A stretch of DNA of 64,000 bases, taken from Argentina anserina. Its lineage: Eukaryota; Streptophyta; Magnoliopsida; Rosales; Rosaceae. Both the position numbers and the translations under genes were made by a program. The notes beneath the pieces are model-generated. The model saw nothing but the letters and a program-made list of their open reading frames with translations. It made no database searches and was not told the origin of the DNA. The DNA is taken from assembly GCF_933775445.1 (NCBI RefSeq), contig NC_065878.1:14271395-14335394 (forward strand), given 5' to 3'. Below, one piece after another: positions 39,022-52,510 of this stretch (the stretch's first letter is position 1; each line of letters starts with the position of its first letter).

Positions 39022-42000
39022 CTCCCCCTTGTGTCGCATGTCTAGGTTGCATGGTGCACACATCGTTGCCTCGGTAAAAACCTTGTCAAGCAAAATAAAA
39101 ACCTCTTGGGTAAAAACAAAAGCTTGATCGAAGGGAAAAAGAGCACAACGCACCGTCTACATTTGATAGCATCATGTGAGCTAGACTCCCCCTGAAGTCT
39201 ACGAAACAACTCCCCCTGATTAGTGCCATAATCATGGAGTACAAAGAACAACGTACACAACGTTCATTACATGCTTCTCAAACGTAGTCTTGGGCTAATG
39301 ATTAATCATTAATCTAGCCACACATCCTTAGATCATCCATGCTATACTTAGCCAAACTTAGATCTTAGGAAACAAGATTGCATAACAACTCAAAACAAGA
39401 GTTTGCAATGAAAATCAGATTCTCGGATAGAATGACTTTCACTCATTTAAATAGCCATAACTTCTTCGCCAAAATAGGTATCAGCGAACCGTAAAATGTT
39501 CTGAAAAGTAGACACCCGTGGCTTTCCAGTGACATAAGGTTCACAACCTTATCCGACTGGAGCAGTTCACAATGCTCTGTCGAAGTTGACTGACTTGCAA
39601 ATTTTCGGAAAGAACTGTCCTACTTTGCTAAAACGGCCATAACTCACTCAATATGATAGCTATGAACGAAAGGTTGATGTCCCTGGAAAGTAGACACATA
39701 GACCTTTCCAACGGTACCAATTTCACCATATTTCATCGAGCGAGCTGTCCTGTAGGTCTCGTTGAAGTTAACCTACGAAACTGGACAGATTCTGATTTGT
39801 CACATTTAATGTGTCTTTCGCAAAAAGAATGGGGGAATGGACCAATGAATGACTGATTTTGGTCCAAGATGGAACCGTATGCATCCTCTACGCTACCAGT
39901 GTCAACTACTACATCTAGGCGTACGTTGATGTTGCTGGAGCTGCTGGCGGCGTTGGTATGGATAGGATTTGTGTTGGTTCACTAAGTGTAGAACTAAACC
40001 CATGTCAAAGAAGCAATGCAAGTCCAACGACAATGCATAGGCGCAGATTTAATCACGTCATAATGAAAGTAATAGTATCCCAACAGCACTAACATATATG
40101 AATCTATAGCTCATTGAATCTCTTCATCATCTATACTTAGATGGAATAAAGAATCAAGAATTAGCTTCATATGAACACATATGGGTATGAGTTCTTGCAA
40201 CCGATTGTACTACGTTCTCTCGAACGTCGCAATCTGATTACATAATCTCTTCGTGGTCTGGAGGCATTTAAAGTCCCTCAGGCACTCTCATATCTGCGTC
40301 AAGATCCCTTTACAGATATTTTATGACCACTATCATATGCTGCAAATCAGTTTTCATGGACACTACTACTGATCAAGTAGCGGAAAGCAATTATGTCCAT
40401 AACGAGAGAATATAACTCATCGTAGTCAATACTAGGATAATGAGATAATGTTTGCGCCATAAGTCCTACATATATCGCATGACTTCATTTTTCTCATTAC
40501 ACTTACGAACAACGACCAACATAACAAGTCTAGTTCAGCCTGTATTGATATTTTCCACTTCGGTCAAGTTGATCATCGTTGATGCTTTACAACGGAATAA
40601 GAGCATAAGCGAATACATCATCAATCATGGGAGATCAATCCATTAAACACGCGCGCGCACTGTATACGATCAATTTGTGGGATTTCTATTCTTCTCTAAC
40701 AACAACAAAAAGAGTCTGTAGCGTCCCACAGAAACTTAGTTGATACACATGTTTAGAGAATATCTCTTGATGATGGGCAAAATACTTGTGCCTACGCATC
40801 TCGCTTCTTTCTGGTTTTGATTCCAGAGAATAATGGTCTCCCCCTCATCTAGGCAGGAGCCAAGACCGAAGCTATGACCCTTACTAGTCCATATTTGCGT
40901 TTGCCGCCCTTGTTTTGTGGTGCAATACCACGGGCGCCGACAACACCACAGCGTACGATGGTGCCATCGCCGGCTTCCTTCCCACTGTCAGGGATGGTGC
41001 CAACGGTGCTAGGACCAGGTCATATGAAATTCTCCCATATTCTGAGAGTTCCAACCTTACCGGCACATCACAGCATTTATGTGCGATCTCGTCACTTTCG
41101 CAATATCGGTAAAGTCATTGAGCATCAAATCTTTGACTTTCTGGAGGTCGATAATGCGTTGCACATTTACTCACTTTGAGTAGTGCGGGATCTTAATGAG
41201 ACATAGTGCCACACCACGTCAATTCCTGGCGTTAAAACCAGAATGGGAGCATTCCATATCTCCCCCTAACGACGGGAAGTATGTCTCATCAAAGTAACCG
41301 TCTGCTAATATCGCAGGATAGAGATCAACGGTTGTAGATTGGAAATAGCGGACAAGTGTTGGTGATTCATAAATCATAACCAACCAGAATACTTAATCGT
41401 TTCAAGTAGACCCATTGAGATAGCTACAATAGAGGCACATAAATAACTTTAACCAAATAGGCGTTAGTGAAAAGAACGTTGGGATCGTATCAAGTGACCA
41501 TCTGGTACGCACTAAACGCTTGGCAAGTTGTGGGGTTGAAACGAATAAGTGTCGCTGCATGCAACATCATTACATATCTCCATGCAAAAATCGGCAGGTT
41601 AGTACCCATAACCAAGTCCGAGCTCTGCTAGATCGTGCAGTGAATGAACATGAGGAATAATATGTTCAACGACGATCCCAGTAGATATGCAAAACGAAAT
41701 CATCAAAGTCGTGGAGGTGAACTCTCCAATGGTAGCCAATCAAATAGATTTGAGAGGATAGGAAGGGTGGTGAGCCCTTAGTGTGATGATCATAGCTAAA
41801 AGCTTTAGCAAATGCAGCGTTCAATATGGAAAGCAAAGCGACGTGTGACCAACGCGTCGATGCTCTTAACCTATGCCATAAAAATACCGAAAAATGTCCG
41901 CATTCGGTTGGATAGGGTCCACTAATGTCACCTTAAATACTTCGTAAGAATGAAATGTTCTCGGTTGGAGTATTAGCAAATAAGGACTTCCTTGAAATCT

Positions 42001-44689
42001 AGAAAAAGAATAAGCTTTGCAAAATGAGCGATGAGCATCAGAGATTACCATGGAGGCATTAGAAAACACGGGAGGCATCACAAGCTCCTGTGAAGGAGGG
42101 GATGCCGCCACCGACGGCATTAATGCCATGGAGCCGCCGAAATAGGCAGGCTCGGCCTCACCGTGTAGAGCATGGGTGAGGTGGTCCTCCAATCGCTTCG
42201 TGAACATGAAAAATAGATGATAATGTGAATTTCAAATAACTCGAATCATCATATCTTGTTCAAAATGACCAAAAAACGATCATGTCAAAACCGAGAAGAC
42301 AGTAAAACCGAACCCATGATTCAAAGAATCTTGAGTTACATAAAGCTACTGCTGCAGGCAAGCAAAACGATGTCTGCAGGCTAACAAAGCTACAGTCGAA
42401 GCTTGAAAAAGATACTGTCAATGAAATCTAACAGATTTATTCCTCTCCATTCTTAACACAAATATCAAGATGAAAATCCATCATTGGCATGTATGGCCTT
42501 TAAAACTTAGCAAGACACGAAGATATAGAACACAATCTCCGCACGAGATCCATAAAACAACTACCTGCGCCGTAGGACAGTGTGGGTGGTTACGCAATTA
42601 GCAAGACACTCGATTTCACGGCGGGACATTCTCAAAATGAAGATTAGGAGAGTCAACGACGCGGTGAACTTCTCTACACAATACGCCGTAGGATATTGTA
42701 AGAGAGGGGATTGAAAAAAATGGCAATCCCATCGAATGTATCACATGGCAATAGAAACTACATTCTTCAACTCAAGAGTTGGAAAAACATGGTATTGGAG
42801 CAGTTGAATACCAAAAAATTTGGGTGGTAAAAATCATCCAATTGGTGCGGGTGGTCACCAATAATAATAAAATCATTTGAGCTATGAAACAACTTGGAGA
42901 AAACCGAAAAATTAACCGGAAAACCATGTCAAATTAACTCAAAACCGGGTGAAATTTGGACTACGAAAATGTGGCAGTAAAAACTGCTGGACATATGCCG
43001 GAAAAAAGACGAGAAACGACGAAAAAATCGTCGGAAAAACTCACCGGAAACCAGCAACACCGATTGCCGGAAATCCGGCCGGCGGCGGCCGGAGGTGGCC
43101 GGTATGGAGGCCGTAACTTCAGGTCCGACAGGGAACGCCGTCCCGAACCGGATGGCGGTGCCGGAAACGCCGGAAATGGCCGGAAGGCGGCGAATACGCC
43201 GGCCAAACGCCGGAAAACGTTCCGAAAACGCCGGAACAGTAACCAGGGAAAACGACGTCAATTTTGACGTTCCGAGGTCCGTTTTCCAAATTTTAAGGTC
43301 CAAAATCACAATGTAGTGCTATTGGGGTCCCATGTAACCCAAAAGCGGCCAATTTAAAAACTACGTGAGTTGCAAACGTTGACCATACATGCTAAGCCAA
43401 GGCAAATAAAATTCTCACGAGTCAATCTTGTAAACAAGAAATACGAGAAATTTTATAGAATATGCCAATATTTAATACAACACAAATAAACTTCCAATTC
43501 CAATAGACGACTTAAGCTAAAGTCGAGCAATAATCATGGCAATGCCAACGTCATACTTGAAAAATAGTAAGCAGAAGACATAGTCAAAATAGATTGACTA
43601 ATCAAAAGTCTGTAGCAACAAAATCTTGCATATCAGATTGGGCGGAGCCTTAGCCTGAGGCTCAAAAATGTGCTTACTTGAGAATGGAAGAATGTTACGT
43701 TTCCATCTCCAAAATTCCCTCAAGAAATAGATACAGGTGCCAAAAATGTCATGCGTTTCTTTGATGTGGAGTATGCATCAAGGTCAACTCTGATAATACA
43801 ACGTCATTGACGTTCATTAAATCACTTTTAAGTGTGTCCCATAGAATTCGTTATTTTTGGGATCTTTTTGTCAGCAAATAGTGCTGCATCAGAGTAATGA
43901 ATCAACTCAAATAAATGAGTACGTAGACCTTGAGATTATCATTTATAGACATGAATTTAAGAAAACTCAAACATTCAAATAACAGTCGCGATGGCGACGC
44001 ATCCATAAGAAACGAGGGTTGTATAGGTTTCAAATAATCGAAACTATTCAAGTATGTAACCGGAATTAGAAGGTTGTGATGTATATGGTCACAAAATAAT
44101 CGATGCATATCGGCGATTCTCATGATCGCACCCAAAACAGCGGTGCACTCAGGTGACCACACGAAATCGATATCTTCCTTTTTAAATAATAACGTGACTC
44201 CCCCAGGACCGTCACACGAAAAACATCGACCAAGAGGGGAATCATATCCCTCTTTGGTCTCATCGGCGTTATAAGAAAGGCCGGAAAAGAAGACATGAAA
44301 AAGGCTAATAGCGCCCAATAATTTATATATATATGTTCAAAAGCAGCAACTTTAAGAAAAACATACTTGTTGGTCTGCCAAATAGACCGCATATAAGTAA
44401 ATTGCTCTGCAAATCGATCGTCATGCATGAAGTTGCTTGTTGAATTCCTTTTTCGATCTTCATCCGATGACATAAAAATCTTGGGAGGATACGATCGAAA
44501 TCGTATGTAGATGGCAAAAGTATCGTCCATCGCGGCATGAATGTCATCACCATAGTACGACAAGCAATGATTTTTCCTATACGAGCACGTGAAATATCGT
44601 TAGAAATAAAAACGTGCCAATGAACATTTAAATAATGAAATAGGAAAAAGGAAAATGAAAAGAAAATATAGTATGAAGCCCAAATGGCT

Positions 44690-44960
44690 ATTGTGCCCAG
44701 CTGCAGGTGTCGCGAGCGGGGCTGCAGGTGTCGCGAGCGTGCGTGCGGGGCTGCATGCGGCTGCGATGCGGGGGCTGCAGGGGTGCATGCAGAGGTGATG
44801 CAGGGGCAGCGTACAGGGCTGCGTGCGGGGCTGCATGCGGCTGCGATGCGGGTGATGCAGGGGCAGCATGCAGGGCTGCGTGCGTGCGTGCAGGGGCAGC
44901 GAGCAGGGCTGCATGTGGCTGCGGTGCGGGGCTGCGGGGGTAGCAGGGGGGGCTGCAACA
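44690..44960. repeat. GC-rich imperfect tandem repeats in the element leader
   Basis: Variants of ggggctgcatgcggctgcgatgcg recur with a spacing near 77 bp (44750 and 44827) plus shorter gcgtgcgtgc runs. Composition differs strongly from the AT-rich surroundings. It lies in the untranslated leader of the minus-strand element. Confidence 0.75.
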
Positions 44961-45088
44961 ACGGCGAGCAGGGGCTGCGCCGACGAGGAGATGCCGGAGG
45001 CCGGAGACGACGGCGGCCGGCGGTGGAGAAGAGAAAAATTTTCTAGGGCTCTAAAAGTTCAGGGTTTTAGGGCAACGTGCTGATAACG

Positions 45089-45272
45089 TGTTTCAGGATG
45101 AAATAATTGTGTATTATTGAATGATATGTGGGCCTATATATAGGCATTACAAAACCACAATCCCGTAGGATTCAGAGTCCTAATCTATTACGGAGATGCT
45201 AATCTATCTCCTAATGGGAAACCTATTAGGCTAAGACACACACAATGGTAGAATAGTAATTCTCCCAGAACA
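45089..45272 (-). repeat. 5' LTR of the 6.4-kb element
   Basis: Direct repeat partner of 38838-39021. Contains tatatata-rich promoter-like sequence in the middle (cctatatatagg). Confidence 0.92.
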
Positions 45273-47323
45273 TTTATTTCATTATTAAAAAAAGAAAACT
45301 ATATTTTTCTTTATTGAAATAATATACTGCAACATTAAACTCAATTAAACTTGTATTTTCTTTTCAGTGTAATAACTCTTTAAATATACAACAACACTAT
45401 CGATAATAAACTAATAACTTTATAATGAACCAACAAACAATAATCACTTATTAGAACTAATAGTTTTTAACTAAATTACAAATAAAAAGCGACAAATAGT
45501 TCATTTAAAATAAAACGAATAATTTCCAACTTTACTGTCATAAATAAATATAATTAAAAATACATGCAAATGACTATTATTTTGATGTATTGACTTATAC
45601 ACCAAATAATCATGAGTACTAGTATTTTTTAACCATCAAATATCATTTATGAAACTTAAATTAGTTAAGTTTTTATGTTATTAAATTTATCATTTATAAA
45701 ATTAAAGTTGTAATTAAGGGATAAAAAAGAAATTAAAAGATACATAATACATTAAAAAAATATTGAAGGGCTACATTGTATTACATTTGGGTTGCAGACA
45801 GTTGATGTCATACTGATTTAGTGTGACACAATGTAGCCATGGGCTACAAATAGCCCTATGAGTTGGAGATGACCTAAAAATACAATATCAAAATTTTGTG
45901 TTTTCTCATGCTCGTACATGTAGTGGCGGACGCATAAATATATTTCAATGGGGGCAACATTCTTGTGACTCAATTATGGATATAATTTCACCAAACAACA
46001 ATTGTAATGTATAAGAAACAGACAAGTATAACTAAAGAAACAGAGGGTAAGTACTAAGTACCACTTCATGTAATGAAAAGAAAACGAAGTACATAAATGG
46101 ACTTTTAAATATATAAGATGATTAACATGCGTTAATGTATGATTATTAATCGAAAATATGTCAGACAAAAACTAAATTTTGCTATGCTCAACTCTTTAAC
46201 TCGGAAAAATAATGTTGAATAGCATAAAAAATATAAAATGGTGTTTGGGAATTGGAATTTAGAGGTTTTCGAACAGAAAGAGGAGAAGAGAAGTATTTTC
46301 GTGAATTGTGAATTTGTGATCAACTGATCTAATGTGGAGTTTTCTTATGGTATAAAATAAGGAAGTGGAGAAGTTGGAGCGTACCCGTCAATTGCAAAAC
46401 TTGGCTTTTGAATTATATTAATTATATATAAAAATATTAATAATGTAGCCATGTAGGAAAAAAAAAACATAAGTAGTCTTGGAAACCGGAATGAGGGCAG
46501 TGGCCCCCGCTTACATGGTTCCTAAACTGTATAGAACCATTACATGCCTCATGCGTTAAATAATGGTACTTTGATCCTAAAGTATGAAATTCATGCACAT
46601 ATATAGATTACAATACATTCATCCCCAAGTATCTTTATGCAGCAACATACAATAGCCAGGACACACTCCGTCTTCTAGTTGGTGCTTGTTGACTAGAGTA
46701 CATTACTTTTGTAAATGTTATTCTTATTTATATTATTTCAAAAAATTCTTTTGATTTTATTATAATTAATAATTTTATTAAATGAGACTTAAATGCATGG
46801 CGGAAATGCAAGAATAACGACCCTTATCTTGCTCAAAACAATTGCCAAGAAAAAAAGACCTTGTGTAAACTATTGCACCACTACAGATCTCGATATAGTT
46901 CAATAAATAAAAAATAAAAAGATCTCGATATAGTGTTAACATTTTCTATTAATAAAGTAAAAATTACAGTTTGAAATATTGAATGGATAAATTTTTAAAC
47001 TACCTAAACACCCACTATTTATTAAATTTTTAAATCTAATTAGTTATAGTTTGAATGATATGATTGTAATTTACAAAATATAAATTTGAAAAAAAAATAT
47101 AAAGGATAAAATGAGAAAAATAAGGAGAATTCAGTTTAAATAGATAATAACTCCACACGTTTACATATCTCCCACATCTTCCACTTTTCACTCTTTTTAC
47201 GTTCCGTTAAAATTTTGTTTTTCACACCCACATGGTGTGTTTGAGGCTAGTAATTCTAGTACGTGTATAGTATATAGATTTCAAAAGATCTAAAGAGATT
47301 GCACAACAATTTGTCTAGGGTAG
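45273..47323. other. AT-rich intergenic DNA
   Basis: Very AT rich with long A/T runs. A MITE-like remnant is possible near 45765-45880 (gggctacattgta and acaatgtagcc facing each other), but its ends are not clear. No gene was recognised. Confidence 0.45.
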
Positions 47324-49332
47324 TGATACAGCGTTAATTAAAACGTCTATAATAAACCCTGTAAAACATCATCGTTAGTATAGAATAAGCAGGGATCGTT
47401 CTTTCCGGGGAATTGAATGGAACTCTAAACTTTTACTGTTAACAAATAATGGGGGGTTTAAGATTGATTATTAACTACTGAAATAAAATCTAAATTACTA
47501 TTTACATGATCGACTTCTCTTTAACAAACTTAAACCAAATTTGTCATTACACCACATAATTAGAAGTTCGAACCTATCATGCATTCTAATTTGACCAATT
47601 ACATACTTTTTAGACACCAATACAATTAGAGCCTTAGGGGATTATCTAATTATGCAAGATTTCAATTAACATTTAGATTGACTTAGGGCCTAATCTAAAT
47701 TTGAATGCAATCGAATTCAATAACAATTAGAGTATAAATCAAACAAGATTACATTTAAGTATCAAATCTTTGTTGGAGACATGTTTCATATATGGCGTCA
47801 CCCACCATGGTTTCAAATGCAAATTTCCAGAATTTTTACCACTTTTAATCAACACAAACCGAACCTCCTTAGGGCATGATTCGATTTGTGTCAATATGGT
47901 TGATGAATCTAGCACTCAAACACAATCTTAGGAACCGCATCCAAGTACTAAATTCATATGCACATATATGAAAATTATCTAAAAGTATGAGAAAGATGAT
48001 TAGAACACAACAATAGAAATACAAACTTCAATTAATTAATAGAACATAGATTCGGCATAGGCTCAAAAAAATATCAAATACAATATGAAAATTCTAAAAC
48101 AAATACCAAACCAATATTTCCACATAAACAACAACTTACAATCTTCATAGACAAAGAATTGTAGATTAACACAAATAGACGAAGCCATGGAGATGAGTTG
48201 CGAGAATCACACGTTGTAGGAACCTTAGAGGTACGGCTGCAATAAGTGAAACTCGGTGGAGATGATGATGGTTTTGGGGTGGACGACTTGGCTAATTTGT
48301 GAGGAAGTTTATGGTGGTGTTTTGATAGATTTTTGGCTCTTGAATGCTAATGAGAAGTGATTTTATTTGAGAGGTGAAGTCATGTATATATAGAGGAAAG
48401 AAGGAGGGTAGTTATATATTTCCTCATATTATAATGTCATGCTTTAATCTCTTAAATCATGGCAAGTTTTATTCCCTAAAACATGCCATGTTTTATTCCC
48501 TAAAACATGCCATGTTTTATTCCCTAAAACATTACAGGTTTTATTCCCTAAATCATGTCATGTTTTATGCATTTAATGATCATCTTTCATTTAATTGTTG
48601 CATGACTTGGCTCCATATCTTTTTCTTTAATTATCTCTTCAATCCAATCTGAAAATAAGAAAATAAAATCATAAGTAAGAGATAATTAGTTTCAAAACCT
48701 AACAAGGATTCCTAGTCAAACTAGGACTCTAGACCAATTATGTGTTTTAACTCATGTAAGCACAAAAATGCATCTAATACCGCCCAAGACTCTTACTACA
48801 CCTCAATGACTCAATAGTACAACAATAAGGGCTAAGTAAAGTACAAAATGAGATAAAAAGATGTTAAGAATGTCGCACAAAGTGCTCCTATCAACTACCC
48901 CACACTTAGTTTTTGCTAGTCCTTTAGCAAAACAAAACTAAATAAGACACTATTTCCCCTAAATGATTGTCTCAAAATCTCAAAACACATAGCTTTCAAG
49001 TTTAAGCATTTGAATGTAAGCACATAAATTCCAAGTTTCATAAACATGCTTCATAGTATGAATAAGTCAGATACGAGACAATAAGCATTTAACATATTTA
49101 GTCAATCCAATCCTCCTCACAAGGCATACTCTCTTCTTTTCACTCAGATTCATAGTTATCATTCACACATAAGTATATGCGAGAGAAATGATATTAAGAC
49201 ATCAAATAACTTTCATATCAAAAAATGAAAGCACTTTGCGAATAACAAAGGAAAACCTCATTTAAAAATGTTAAGAAAAGTACAAATTAAGGTAAAAACA
49301 TGTTAAGAACGTCGCACAAAGTGCTCATATCA
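47324..49332 (-). mobile_element. internally deleted Gypsy-like LTR element with intact 5-bp target duplication
   Basis: A 1,570-bp LTR (47324-48893, plus-strand TGATACAGCG...CTCCTATCA) is followed by a minus-strand polypurine tract (gtgtggggtag) and about 380 bp of 3' internal sequence. At 49270-49332 the outer end of the second LTR recurs (gtcgcacaaagtgctcatatca matches gtcgcacaaagtgctcctatca at 48872-48893). The flanks carry the same 5 bp, ggtag (47319-47323 and 49333-49337). So most of the 5' LTR and interior were deleted after insertion. Assignment to Gypsy is by resemblance only. Confidence 0.72.
48458..48577. repeat. five copies of a 24-bp minisatellite
   Basis: Unit catgccatgttttattccct plus aaaa, five copies with substitutions in copies 1, 4 and 5; copies 2 and 3 are identical. 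It lies inside the Gypsy-like LTR. Its length divisible by three keeps a fortuitous open frame (repeats of FYSLKH), which is not a gene. Confidence 0.93.
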
Positions 49333-49434
49333 GGTAGAGAATGCTTTTAAGTACTGTTGAATTTTAACTTTCTTCTTGTCTGGAAGTAAATTACTTACAA
49401 AACAAAGATAATAAAATCAACACGGATATGAAAT

Positions 49435-50297
49435 GTAACAAAACCCCTATGTTGGGTTTTCTCTCTACTCACCGACAAAAAAAACCCCTTATCCTTGCAT
49501 TCGTTTCCCTCCCGACTGGACACTGTTGGCGCCTTTTGCCACTATGTCGTAGTTGGGGAAGGGCTGGTAGAGTAGCTATGGTGGTGTTGTGGTTGTTTTT
49601 GTTTTAGATGTGATTGTTTGGGCGGCCATTGCGGTTATGTAGTGTTGCAGAGTGGTTCGTTGCTGCATCTTTGATGCGGGTCGTCGAGGGATCGGGTTGT
49701 GCAAACTCAGGTCGCGGTTGTCTGTGGGTATGTAGCGGCTACTGTTTCTTGGGCTGGGTGGCCGCTTGTTGTTCATCAATTCGTTCTAGATCTAGAAGAT
49801 TTTGGTTGCTTCTGGAGGTTGTGGCATCTTTTACTTTGTTGTTTGAATAAAGGCCGATGGTCATGGCGGTTTGCTCGGAGTTTGTCTCCCACGTCTTCTG
49901 CGCTTCCGTTGTTGGAAGTGGTGGGCATTCCGGTTGCTTTGGTGGCTCGGTGTCGACCATTATTTCCCACCGGAGGGCGCGGCTTCTACCACCCTGTGTG
50001 GTTCTTCCTTGTCCTGCCATACACCTTCCTTGACTAAACTAGTTCCATGTTTGGATCGTTAGAGGTTCCAATAAAAGGCTCTTGTCGCCGTCAATCTCGT
50101 ACTCAGATTCAAACTGCACTGCTTGTTTTAGTCATGAGCTTGTCTTTTCTTGTTTTCGTTTTGTTTTCTTATTGTTTTCATTAGCTTAGTGGTGTCTCTA
50201 CATATTTCTATGAAATATGGCGAACTGATCATTTTTGTTGGATTTTGTACAAAACTACTTCTTCTTAATTGAATGAAGTAACCTTGATAAAAAAAAA
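49435..50297 (+). mobile_element. LINE-like retroposon, 5'-truncated, with A tail and target duplication
   Basis: Sequence of about 860 bp, more GC rich than its surroundings, ends in gaatgaagtaaccttgat followed by A9 (50289-50297), as plant L1 elements do. Flanking repeats are cggatatgaaat (49423-49434) and ctgatatgaaat (50298-50309), 11 of 12 identical. Its frames are short and give no clear domain, so it is a 3' part or a non-autonomous relative. Confidence 0.68.
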
Positions 50298-50309
50298 CTG
50301 ATATGAAAT

Positions 50310-50950
50310 CAAAAGCCTATATCTCTCTTTTACCGTGACTCTTTTTTGACATGCCATTGGCTAGGGTACCCGTAGTCCGGTAATATATTCAAAGAAGAAA
50401 CGTACATTAAAGGATTCAAGGACATAGAGTGGATATTCCGGGAAGAAGACATTACAAAAGTCATCTTCCATAGGTTGATTGAGTTACCAATATATCTTCC
50501 AAGTTCCAAACAAACAAATGATCTTTACGAAACACTGAAACAAGCAACTCTGCAACCCAGATCACTGCGCCTATGGGGCTTGAAATGAACTTCATTGAGG
50601 AAAAAGAAGTTGAATCTCGATCTTGATTCTCTTCCACTATGAACATCCTAGCAAGCAGCACGCATTCACATTAATATATAAAAAACATGCATTCATATTC
50701 ATGAGATTCATTTTAAACAACCAAATTTCATCCTTAGAGAAGAACATAATAATCTAACACAAGACTGAGTAAATTCGTAATAGTATCATTTGCTACTTGT
50801 TTAATCATCGGACATTCGCACCCATATATGAAGAGACCTTCAAAATCATGCTTTACGACATCTATCTTTTTTTTGTTTTGTTTGGGTCAATACTAACATC
50901 TATCTATAAGAGTACGTAATAAGACAATGCCAAATCAACATTAAGTTAAT
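50310..50950. other. unassigned spacer
   Basis: AT-rich sequence. A 66-codon minus-strand frame at 50461-50661 was seen but has no recognisable similarity. The last five bases (ttaat, 50946-50950) are the target duplication of the Copia element. Confidence 0.4.
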
Positions 50951-51133
50951 AGTCAAATATGACACGATTTGGAGAATGAATTTTCTTATATCTATTCATC
51001 TCACATTAGAGGCTATATATAGAGATTACATTATATTACAACTCTATGTACTACGTACTACCATATACAGAATAGCTAAGTACTAACTACACGATATACA
51101 TCCCTAAATTATATTTTATGACTCATGATGACA
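50951..51133 (-). repeat. Copia 3' LTR
   Basis: Matches 55494-55646 plus 56687-56725. The purine tract on the minus strand (51134-51145) precedes it. Confidence 0.9.
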
Positions 51134-52410
51134 CTCCTCCTCAAGTTGGCACATATACATCTATCATACCCAGCTTGCTAAGTGAGTCATAAAACGTTTT
51201 CTTAGAAACTCCTTTTGTGAGAATATCTGCAAGCTCTTCTTCAGTATGGACAAAAGGAAAACTAATAATCTTTGCATCTAGCTTCTCTTTTATGAAATGA
51301 CAATCCACCTCTACGTGTTTAGTACGATCATGTTCTACTGAATTTTGTGATATGTCAATTGCTGCTTTGTTGTCACAATACAATTGCATAACACATTTTA
51401 ACTTAACACTCAAATCACGTAGTAGATTTTTCAGCCGCAAAAATTCACACACTGCATGAACCATACCTCTATACTCAGCCTCAACACTAGATATGGCCAA
51501 AACTTTCTGCTTCTTACTCTTCCATGTGAGCAAATTACCTCCCACAAAAATAAAGTAACCTGATGTCGACCTCCTGTTTGTAATATTTCCAGCCCAGTCT
51601 GCATATGTAAAGCCATTAACCTCAAAAATGTTGTTGTGTTTAGAGAACATTACTCCTCTCCTTAAAGCTAACTTCAAGTATTTCAAAATTCTCACAACAA
51701 CATCCATGTGACTCTCGCTTGGATTATACATGAACTGGCTCACTACACTCACTGTATAAGCAATATCTAGTCTAGTATGGGTCAAATAGATCAAGCGCCC
51801 AACTAACCTCTGATAGTGAGCTCGATCAGTCGGTGTCTGGTCTGAATACTCTGCTAGACGATGGTTTTGCTCGATAGGGGGTGTCGATAGGTATGCAATC
51901 TAACAAACATGTCTCTGTCAACAAATCAAGTATGTACTTCTTCTGGCACAAGTAGATCCCGTCTCTCCCTCTTGCTACCTTAATTCCTAAGAAATACTTA
52001 AGATCACCCAAGTTCTTCATCTCACACTCAGAAGACAACTGTCCCTACAACCGATTCATCTCTATAGTATCATTGCCAGTAATCATTGTATCATCAACAT
52101 ATATAATTAAAGCTACTACCTTCCCTTAGCTTGTTGATGCTTAAGAAACATGGTATGATATGAATTACTCTGTTTCTAACCAATCTTCTGCATAAACTGT
52201 GAGAATCTCCCAAATCAGGTATGAGGTGACTGTTTAAGACCATATAAAAATTTTCTCAATTTGCACACAAAATCACCAAAATCACCAAAAGAAGTAGTTA
52301 CGTACCCTGGAGGGAGGCTCATATACACTTCTTCAGCTAACTCTCCATGAAGAAATGCATTCTTGACATCAAACTGTCGAAGTGGCCAATTCAAACTAGC
52401 AACAAAAGAA

Positions 52411-52510
52411 AGGAGCACTCGGATAGTGTTCATCTTTGCAACAGGAGCAAAAGTAAAAAAAAAGGAGCACTTGGATAGTGTTCATCTTTGCAACAAGAGC
52501 AAAAGTCATC
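52411..52510. repeat. 52-bp tandem duplication inside the RT region
   Basis: The segment beginning aggagcact at 52411 recurs at 52463 (ggatagtgttcatctttgca in both) with two substitutions. The 52-bp period shifts the frame between the two RT segments. Confidence 0.85.

Larger units (their letters stand above)
38838..45272 (-). mobile_element. LTR retrotransposon of 6.4 kb without recognisable pol (LARD-like or heavily decayed Copia)
   Basis: Two 184-bp LTRs (38838-39021 and 45089-45272) differ at 9 positions by my count (about 95 percent identical). On the minus strand LTRs start TGTTC and end AAACA. A polypurine tract (caagggggag, 39022-39031) precedes the 3' LTR, and a ttatcagcacg-type primer site (45076-45088) follows the 5' LTR. 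The 6-kb interior has GC-rich leader repeats near 44690-44960, a CCGG-rich block near 43000-43230 and degenerate gag-like scraps (RYCESDEIAHKC near 41090), but no protease, integrase or RT motif that I can read. Flanks are tatat and tttat, an imperfect duplication. Confidence 0.8.

Noticed and set aside
42929..43316. Arg/Gly-rich frames of 80-126 codons on both strands
   Set aside because: CCGG-type low-complexity sequence inside the LTR element; no known motif.
44323..45083. Cys/Pro/Ala-rich frames on both strands
   Set aside because: Produced by the GC-rich tandem repeat in the leader of the 6.4-kb element. Translation is repetitive in all frames, with no start context or domain.
45765..45880. 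Possible MITE with facing gggctacattgta/acaatgtagcc arms
   Set aside because: Arms are visible but terminal repeats and a target duplication could not be defined, so it was not called as an element.
48374..48652. Frame encoding repeated FYSLKH units
   Set aside because: The 24-bp minisatellite is divisible by three and stays open by chance; it lies inside an LTR.
47324..49332. CRISPR-like or satellite array suggested by the 24-bp repeats
   Set aside because: Repeats are directly adjacent without spacers, and the context is a eukaryotic LTR.
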